From the NCBI RefSeq assembly GCF_031458255.1, contig NZ_JAVDYC010000001.1, forward strand, positions 8,542,501 to 8,606,500: a stretch of DNA of 64,000 nt, in the 5' to 3' direction. The position numbers and the translations under genes were made by a program. Below are positions 58,772-64,000 of this stretch, in pieces. The DNA is from Catenuloplanes niger. GTDB taxonomy: Bacteria > Actinomycetota > Actinomycetes > Mycobacteriales > Micromonosporaceae. The stretch's first letter is position 1. Each line of letters starts with the position of its first letter. The notes beneath the pieces were generated by a model. It did not search any database and was not told the origin of the DNA. It saw only the letters and a program-made list of their open reading frames with translations.

Positions 58772-59853
58772 CGGTCACCGCCCGGCCGGTGTTCAGCGAG
58801 GGTCAGATCCTCGCCGCCACCGACCTGTCCGCCATCGTCGACGCGGCCCGGCACCGCGCCGCCCGGCACGACCGGTACCTGCACGACTGGGGCATCGCCG
58901 AAGGGCTGGACCTCGCGGGGGCGTCGCTGACCGACCCGGAGACCGGGCTCGCCTCGGTGGAGGTGACGCTGCGGGCCGGCGTCGCGATCGACGGCACCGG
59001 CCGGGAGGTCGTCGTCCCGGCCGACGTCGCGTTGCAGGAGTCCGCTTTCCAGGACGTCAACGGCGCCGACCCGGGCACGGACGGGCCGTTCCCGGTGTTC
59101 CTGGCCGGTCTCGACCGGCACACCGGCGGCCGCGTCGACGAGTCGTACCAGATCCTGTTCGGCCGGCCCGGCGACGAGCGGCTCGTCGGCGAGCAGCGCC
59201 CGCCCGGCGTCGGTGACGGGCCGGGCGACGGCAGCCGGCCGTGGCTGATCCTGCTCGGCTTCGTCCGCTGGCGGGGCGGCCGGTTCACCGAGGTCGAGCC
59301 GGACGCGCCCGGTGCCCGGCGGCGCCACGCCGGCGTGCGGGCCGGCACCGTCTCCGCCCGGGAGGGCACGCTCGCGCTGCGGGCCCGGCCGTCCGCGAGC
59401 GAGGGCGGGCCGGTCGTCACGATCGACGAGACCCGCGGCCTGGTCTTCGGCCGGTACCGCGCGGACGGCACCGTCGACCCGCTGCTGACCGTGTCGCCGC
59501 GCGGCGACCTGAGCGCGGCCGGCAGCATCACGGGCGGGCAGAGCCTCGGCGTCGCGGTCGCGTCCGGCGTGGCCACGGACGGCATGCTGCTGCCGCTGCC
59601 GGCCGGGTTCCGCGCCGACGAGGTCGCCGACGGCGACGTGCTGCTGCACACGACCGTGACGCCGCACGTCACCCCGGCCCCGGCCGACCTGCCGGGCGTC
59701 TGGCTGGCCGTGCCGTTGGAGTGCGCGGTCGGCGCCGATCGCCGCCTGCGCTGCCGCACCCGCTGGGTGCGCGTCGACACACCCGGGGAGACGGCCGACC
59801 GCCCGTCCGCGGCCGATTTCATGGTCGTCGCGACCGCGGCGGGCACGCCATGA
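58768..59853 (+). CDS. eCIS appendage/fibre candidate 3 with shared domain
   Basis: 361 residues, ATGA overlap. PVFSEGQILAATDLSAIVDAARHRAARHDRYLHDWGIAEGLDL, then VEVTLRAGVAIDGTGREVVVPADVALQ, aligns with the shared domain of the two preceding proteins, although it lacks their cysteines. The C-terminal ~200 residues are beta-rich (LVFGRYRADGTVDPLLTVSPRGDLSAAGSITGG, resembling tail-fibre tip repeats) and may bind a ligand. Three consecutive paralogues suggest a heteromeric structure. Confidence 0.62.
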   Translation: MTVTARPVFSEGQILAATDLSAIVDAARHRAARHDRYLHDWGIAEGLDLAGASLTDPETGLASVEVTLRAGVAIDGTGREVVVPADVALQESAFQDVNGADPGTDGPFPVFLAGLDRHTGGRVDESYQILFGRPGDERLVGEQRPPGVGDGPGDGSRPWLILLGFVRWRGGRFTEVEPDAPGARRRHAGVRAGTVSAREGTLALRARPSASEGGPVVTIDETRGLVFGRYRADGTVDPLLTVSPRGDLSAAGSITGGQSLGVAVASGVATDGMLLPLPAGFRADEVADGDVLLHTTVTPHVTPAPADLPGVWLAVPLECAVGADRRLRCRTRWVRVDTPGETADRPSAADFMVVATAAGTP

Positions 59854-59957
59854 CCGGCCGCGCGCACCCGGCGCGCATGCCGGCCGGGCCGGGCCGTCCC
59901 GCGCGGCCGGGCACGAACGGCCGCGTCGGACGCGGTCCGAAGGAGAGTGCGGCATGA
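59850..59957 (+). CDS. tiny coupled frame, 35 residues (doubtful)
   Basis: ATGA overlaps at both ends (with 59853 and with ATG 59954). TGRAHPARMPAGPGRPARPGTNGRVGRGPKESAA is basic and low-complexity. AGGAG at 59941-59945, within this frame, serves the next gene. It could be a coupling peptide only, and probably does not encode a functional protein. Confidence 0.3.
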   Translation: MTGRAHPARMPAGPGRPARPGTNGRVGRGPKESAA

Positions 59958-60463
59958 GCGACACGATCGTCTACGAGTCGACGACCGGGCACGTGCTGGG
60001 CGCGATCGCCACGCCGGGCGCCGGTGCCGGGGTGCCGCCGGTCGCGGACCTGGTCGGGACCGAACTGCCGCTCTGGTCCGGCGTCGACGTCACGGTGCCG
60101 GCGGAGCGCCTGTCCGCGGCCGCGGTGGTGCCCACGCCCGGGCTGCTGGCCGGCCCGCTCGGCTTCGGCGTCGAGACGGTCGGCGGCGCGCCCCGGTCGC
60201 AGCTGCTGCGGCTGGCCACGTGGGGCGGCGGCGGCGTGCGGCTGGACGCGGACGGCGTGACCGTGTCGCTGCCCGCCGACGTGCCGGACGCGACACCGGT
60301 GCTGGTCGTGGTGGCCGGCGAGGACGGCCCGGTCGCGCTGCTGCCGGCGCGGATGACCGGCCGTTCGCTGACGCTGCGGCTGTCCCTTCCGGACGGCGAC
60401 TACGTCCTGCTCACGCTGGTCACCGGGTACGCCGGCCGGCTCGACCCGCTGACGGTGGGATGA
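59954..60463 (+). CDS. eCIS-locus protein of unknown function
   Basis: 169 residues, AGGAG eight bases upstream. Predominantly beta and Gly/Ala/Val-rich: TIVYESTTGHVLGAIATPGAG, RLDADGVTVSLPADVPDATPVLVVVAGEDGPVALLPARM, LTLRLSLPDGDYVLLTLVTGY. No domain is recognised. By composition it could be a structural accessory, for example a fibre or tip partner. It overlaps the next gene by four bases and lies between appendage and tape-measure-position genes. Confidence 0.7.
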   Translation: MSDTIVYESTTGHVLGAIATPGAGAGVPPVADLVGTELPLWSGVDVTVPAERLSAAAVVPTPGLLAGPLGFGVETVGGAPRSQLLRLATWGGGGVRLDADGVTVSLPADVPDATPVLVVVAGEDGPVALLPARMTGRSLTLRLSLPDGDYVLLTLVTGYAGRLDPLTVG

Positions 60464-61908
60464 CCGGCGTGGACCTGGTGATCGACCGCTGCACCGTGCG
60501 CGTGGTCCGGCGCGGCGGGTGGAGCTGGGGGCCGGACCCCCGGGCCCTGCCCGCCCGCGTGCTGGACGCGCTGCCGGAGCTGCTGCTCGCCCACCTGCCC
60601 GCGCACGTCACCGCCGCGGCCGAGGCCGGCCACGACGTGGAGATCACCGAGCCGGTCACGCTCGACGTCACGATCACGCTCGCCGACCTGCTCGCGGGCC
60701 TCGCGGAGCCGACGCCGGCGGCTCCGGAGCCGACGCCGGGCGGCCCGGCCGGACACCACCGCACCGCGCCCGCCCCGGACGGCGAGCCGGCCCACCGGGA
60801 CGGGGCCGCGCGGGCACCGGCCGGGCTCACGGCCGAGGATCCGGAGAACCCGGAAGGCCCGCCGAGGGTACGCGCGAACGCGCTCGCCACGGCCGTCGCC
60901 GCGCTGCGCGACGGAGGCGTGCTCGACCGTCTCGCCCCGGACCAGCTCGCCGCGCTCGGCCTGCCGCCCGGCGACGGCGGCACCGCGCCGGGGACGGCTG
61001 TCGCCGCGTCCGTCCCGCCGGCCCGGCGGCAGCGGAGCGAGGTCGAGGTCGACTCCGCGCTGCCGTTCCTGGCGGCCGCCGCGTACGCCCGGATCGGCCT
61101 GCTCGACGCGATCTTCGACGCGGTTCCGGGCGGGGACGCGCCGCTGCTCGCCGCCGCGCTCGCCTACCAGGTGCTGTCCCCGCCCCGGCGCGGATGGCTG
61201 CGCGCGGACGCGGACCGGGTCGCCGCCGCCGCGTTCGCCGGCCTGGCCGAGCCGCCGCCCGAGGACGCGCTCACCGCGTTGGCCCACCGGACCCGGCCGG
61301 TGCTGCCCGCGCTGGCCGCCACGGTCGGCCTGACCGTGTGCGCCGGCCACCCGCCCGGCCGCCCGCTGCTGGTGACCCGCCCCGAGCGGGGTGGTGTGCT
61401 GCTGGCCGAGGCCGACGGGCTGTTCCCGGTCGCGTGGGCCGCGGACGTACCCGCGCTGGTGCCGTTCTGGCACGCGGCCGGCCGGCCCACGGTGCTGGCC
61501 ACACCCGGCACGGACGCGCCGGAGCTGGACGGCCGGCGCCCACCCCGTACCGCCGAGGTCGTTGATCTGATCGGCCGGCTCGGGGAACTCACCGACGCGC
61601 TCGGCGCCCGCACGGCGGTTCCGCTCGCCGTGGACGACGCGTTCGCCCGCGCGCTGATGGTCACCGCCGGCGTCGGCCTCGGCACGATCGCGTGGCTGCT
61701 GTGGCGGCATCGCGAACCGACCGACCCGCAGCTCGCGCTGGACCGGCTCGGTGACCTGAGCGCCCGGGTCCGGTTCACCGCCGAGGAGGTACGCGTCCGG
61801 CTGCCGCTCGGCCGCCGGCACGCCGACCTGGCCGCGCACGGGCTGCTCACCGACGTCCGGCACGCGGTCTGGCTCGGCGGCCGGACCCTGACGTTCGACG
61901 GGGGATGA
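60460..61908 (+). CDS. probable eCIS tape-measure protein (Pvc14-position)
   Basis: 482 residues. The N-terminal ~90 residues (VDLVIDRCTVRVVRRGGWSW..., LPARVLDALPELLLAHLP, DVEITEPVTLDVTITLADLLAGLAE) resemble the start of the contractile-injection tape-measure family. A Pro/Ala/Gly linker (~90-130) leads to a helix-rich body. It directly precedes the Pvc15-type ATPase, exactly as Pvc14 does. Tape-measure proteins set tube length; this one is short, predicting a short particle. The assignment relies on synteny plus a weak N-terminal match, so it is moderate. Confidence 0.6.
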   Translation: MTGVDLVIDRCTVRVVRRGGWSWGPDPRALPARVLDALPELLLAHLPAHVTAAAEAGHDVEITEPVTLDVTITLADLLAGLAEPTPAAPEPTPGGPAGHHRTAPAPDGEPAHRDGAARAPAGLTAEDPENPEGPPRVRANALATAVAALRDGGVLDRLAPDQLAALGLPPGDGGTAPGTAVAASVPPARRQRSEVEVDSALPFLAAAAYARIGLLDAIFDAVPGGDAPLLAAALAYQVLSPPRRGWLRADADRVAAAAFAGLAEPPPEDALTALAHRTRPVLPALAATVGLTVCAGHPPGRPLLVTRPERGGVLLAEADGLFPVAWAADVPALVPFWHAAGRPTVLATPGTDAPELDGRRPPRTAEVVDLIGRLGELTDALGARTAVPLAVDDAFARALMVTAGVGLGTIAWLLWRHREPTDPQLALDRLGDLSARVRFTAEEVRVRLPLGRRHADLAAHGLLTDVRHAVWLGGRTLTFDGG

Positions 61909-63980
61909 CCGTGCCCGACCGCTCCGAGCCCGCGCTCGCCCACCTGCGCCTGCGGTTCGCGCCGCTGCACCGGGCCCTCGCCGCCGCGGTGGACCGGCGG
62001 ACCGAGCTGACCGAACGGCTCGCCCGGCCGGACCTCACGCCGTACTGTGTCGCCGCGGACCAGGCCGAACAGCTGCTCGGCCAGATCGGGCAGGTGCTGC
62101 CGCCGGACGTGCCGCCGACCATCGCGGAGCCGGGGGAGGCCGCGGCCGAGACGGCGCTGCGCCGGACGGCCGCCGCAGCCGGGATGACGCTGCCGCTGGA
62201 CGACCTGGCCGCCCGGTTCCGGCTCGGCCGCGCCGACCAGGACGCGCTGCTGCTGCTCGTCGCGCCGGAGCTGAACCCGGCCTACGAGCGGCTGTACGCG
62301 TACGTCGTCGACAACGTGAACCGGGGCCTGCCCGGCCCGGAACTGCTGATCGCGCTGTTCGGGCCCGGCATCCGGCGCCGCCTCGGCCCGGCCGCGCCGC
62401 TGCTGCGCTACGGGCTGGTGCGCCCGCTGCCCGGCGCGCCGAGCTGGGTCGCGCAGGAGCTGACGCCCGCGCCCGGCCTGGTCGACCTGCTGCTCGGGGA
62501 GGCCGCCGACGCCGGACTGATCGGCCACGACCCGGCCGAGGTGGTGCCGCGCGACGCAGCGCCGCCCGGCACCTCGGCGCTGCGGCGGCTGGCGTCGGCG
62601 CTGGAGGCGGGCCGGCTCGACGTGGCCGGCCTGTGGGGCGGCGCGCCCGGCGACGCCGCGCTCGCACTGGCCACGTACGCGGGCCGGCCGCTGCGCCGGC
62701 TGCCGGCCGGCGCCGACCCGGACACCGTCGCCACCGGGCTGCGCACGGCCGCCGCGCTCGGCGCGATCGTCTGGGTGCGCACCGACGACCTGCCCGCGGA
62801 CGCGCCGGTCGCCGGCCTGCTCGCCCGTTCCCGGGTGCCGGTCGTGCTGACCGGTGTGACCCCGTGGCGGCCGGTGTCGCTGCTGTCCGCCCGCGCGTAC
62901 GGGGAACTCGACCTGGCCCCGGCCGGCTACCGGACGCGGCGCGAGGCGTGGGCCGCCGCGCTGCCCGGCCTGCCCGAACCGGTCCGCGACGACCTCGCGG
63001 TCCGGTACCGGATGAACGGCGAGGAACTGCGCGCGGTCGCCGCGGTCGCGGCCACCGGGGCCCGGCTGGCCGGGGACTCGCCGCTGGCCGACCACGTGGG
63101 CCCGGCGGTGGCCGCGGTGACGCGCGGCCGGGCCCGCGGCTACCTGCGTGCGATCGCGCCGCGCCGCTCGTTCGACGACCTGGTGCTGCCACCGGAACAG
63201 CTCGCGCACGTCCGGGAGATCTCGGCCGCGTTCCGCGCCTGGCCCCGGGTCGCGGAGGCGTGGGGATTCGGCGGGCGGTCCGGGGAGACCGGCGTGAAGG
63301 TGCTGTTCACCGGCGAGTCCGGCACCGGCAAGACGCTCACCGCCGAGGTGCTGGCCGGCGCCGCCGGCATGGAGCTGCTCGCGATCGACCTGTCCCAGGT
63401 CGTGTCGAAGTGGGTGGGCGAGACGGAGAAGAACCTGGAGGCGGCGTTCCGGCAGGCCGAGGAGAGCCAGGCGGTGCTGTTCTTCGACGAGGCCGACGCG
63501 CTGTTCGGCAAGCGCGGCGAGGTCAAGCACGGCACGGATCGCTACGCCAACCTCGAGGTGGGCTATCTGCTGCAGCGACTGGAGGGCAGCCCCGCGCTGG
63601 CGATCCTGGCCAGCAACCTGCGGGAGAACATCGACGCGGCGTTCACCCGCCGCTTCCACTTCGCCGTCAACTTCACCCGCCCCGGCCCGGCCGAACGACG
63701 CCGGCTGTGGCGCCTGGCGTTCCCACCCGCCGCGCCGCTCGCCCCGGACGTCGACCTCGACGCCCTGTCCCGCCTCGACCTCACCGGCGCCGCCATCGCG
63801 TCCGCCGCCCGCAGCGCCGCGCTGCTGGCCGCGGAGGCCGCCGAGGTCTCCGCGACCCCGGACCCGGCGATCTCGATGCGCCACGTGGTCGGCGGCGTCG
63901 CCCGCCAGTTCCAGCGCGAGGCCCGCCTGTTGCGCGCCACCGACCTGGGCCGCTACGCCGACCTGCTGCCCGCGGCCTGA
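61905..63980 (+). CDS. AAA+ ATPase of eCIS assembly (Pvc15-like)
   Basis: 691 residues, ATGA overlap. The C-terminal AAA+ domain has Walker A FTGESGTGKTLTAE (~470-480), Walker B VLFFDEADALFGKRGEVK (~523-540), sensor 1 AILASNLRENIDAAFTRRFHF and the arginine finger RR. The N-terminal ~440 residues are a family-specific domain (LLLLVAPELNPAYERLYAYVVDN, VRYRMNGEEL...). In PVC and Afp this ATPase is essential for particle maturation; it is thought to remodel or thread particle parts or cargo. Twenty bases of sequence remain after its stop, so further genes of the locus may lie outside the window. Confidence 0.97.
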   Translation: MTVPDRSEPALAHLRLRFAPLHRALAAAVDRRTELTERLARPDLTPYCVAADQAEQLLGQIGQVLPPDVPPTIAEPGEAAAETALRRTAAAAGMTLPLDDLAARFRLGRADQDALLLLVAPELNPAYERLYAYVVDNVNRGLPGPELLIALFGPGIRRRLGPAAPLLRYGLVRPLPGAPSWVAQELTPAPGLVDLLLGEAADAGLIGHDPAEVVPRDAAPPGTSALRRLASALEAGRLDVAGLWGGAPGDAALALATYAGRPLRRLPAGADPDTVATGLRTAAALGAIVWVRTDDLPADAPVAGLLARSRVPVVLTGVTPWRPVSLLSARAYGELDLAPAGYRTRREAWAAALPGLPEPVRDDLAVRYRMNGEELRAVAAVAATGARLAGDSPLADHVGPAVAAVTRGRARGYLRAIAPRRSFDDLVLPPEQLAHVREISAAFRAWPRVAEAWGFGGRSGETGVKVLFTGESGTGKTLTAEVLAGAAGMELLAIDLSQVVSKWVGETEKNLEAAFRQAEESQAVLFFDEADALFGKRGEVKHGTDRYANLEVGYLLQRLEGSPALAILASNLRENIDAAFTRRFHFAVNFTRPGPAERRRLWRLAFPPAAPLAPDVDLDALSRLDLTGAAIASAARSAALLAAEAAEVSATPDPAISMRHVVGGVARQFQREARLLRATDLGRYADLLPAA

Positions 63981-64000
63981 TCCCGGCACCCCACACCGCC

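Noticed and set aside
40061-63980. Whole cluster considered as a prophage
   Set aside because: There are no capsid, portal, terminase, integrase or lysis genes; DUF4255, LysM adaptor and Pvc15-type ATPase indicate an eCIS.
61164-63989. 941-codon minus-strand open frame opposite the AAA+ ATPase
   Set aside because: The plus strand encodes complete Walker motifs; the minus frame is an Arg/Gly/Gln-rich shadow.

Overview
The window is about 74% GC chromosomal DNA of an actinomycete. Codon use, frequent GTG starts, 4-bp ATGA/GTGA stop-start overlaps, several apparently leaderless genes, many secreted hydrolases, and the general gene content suggest a filamentous soil actinobacterium close to Micromonosporaceae (Actinoplanes-like). 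That placement is inference, because no rRNA or marker gene is present. I found no tRNA, rRNA, CRISPR array, transposase or integrase.

Layout. 1-5.8 kb: the end of a small alarmone synthetase, a small unknown protein, a LigB-type extradiol dioxygenase behind a palindromic operator, a CDGSH Fe-S protein overlapping tail-to-tail with an iron-containing redox enzyme, a secreted beta-propeller and a prolyl aminopeptidase. 5.8-14.5 kb: a large secreted subtilase, a lone membrane NTPase with a macro-like N-terminal domain (possible conflict/defence protein), and an acyl-CoA oxidase-like enzyme. 14.5-18.7 kb: an ECF sigma / zinc anti-sigma / ABC exporter operon. 18.7-22.9 kb: secreted sialidase-like protein, a second subtilase, and a small Cys protein. 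22.9-27.0 kb: a TSUP transporter, a P450-ferredoxin pair, and a peptide / DsbA-like / TetR operon with two identical 18-bp palindromes. 27.2-33.3 kb: PQQ-type propeller, glutathione-independent formaldehyde dehydrogenase, a MmcQ-like protein, a membrane protein, a GH10 xylanase with a xylanase-type operator, and an alpha/beta hydrolase. 33.4-37.0 kb: a MacAB-type efflux operon, divergent from a decayed two-component system.

37.3-64.0 kb is the centrepiece: a nearly complete extracellular contractile injection system (eCIS, phage-tail-like particle) locus, all on the + strand and mostly translationally coupled. It starts with a large LuxR (LAL) ATPase regulator. Next come a DUF4255/Pvc16-type tail terminator, a carboxypeptidase-regulatory-like protein, two sheath-tube pairs, a Pvc6-like small protein, a LysM/tube-initiator protein, a hub (gpD-like), a spike (gpV-like), gp25, two large baseplate proteins and a TIGR02242-type tail protein. 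These are followed by three adjacent proteins that share one N-terminal domain (fibre/appendage candidates), a probable tape-measure protein and a Pvc15-type AAA+ ATPase. No recognisable toxin cargo lies in the window. The order parallels PVC/Afp loci (terminator moved to the front) and actinobacterial eCIS.

Non-coding structure is unusually rich. There is a dispersed ~52-bp repeat in three intergenic spaces, short tandem repeats (17 or 23 bp) at 3' junctions, long perfect-stem terminators, several palindromic operators, and a pair of 13-bp inverted repeats bracketing the eCIS regulator exactly where the old sensor kinase is broken off.
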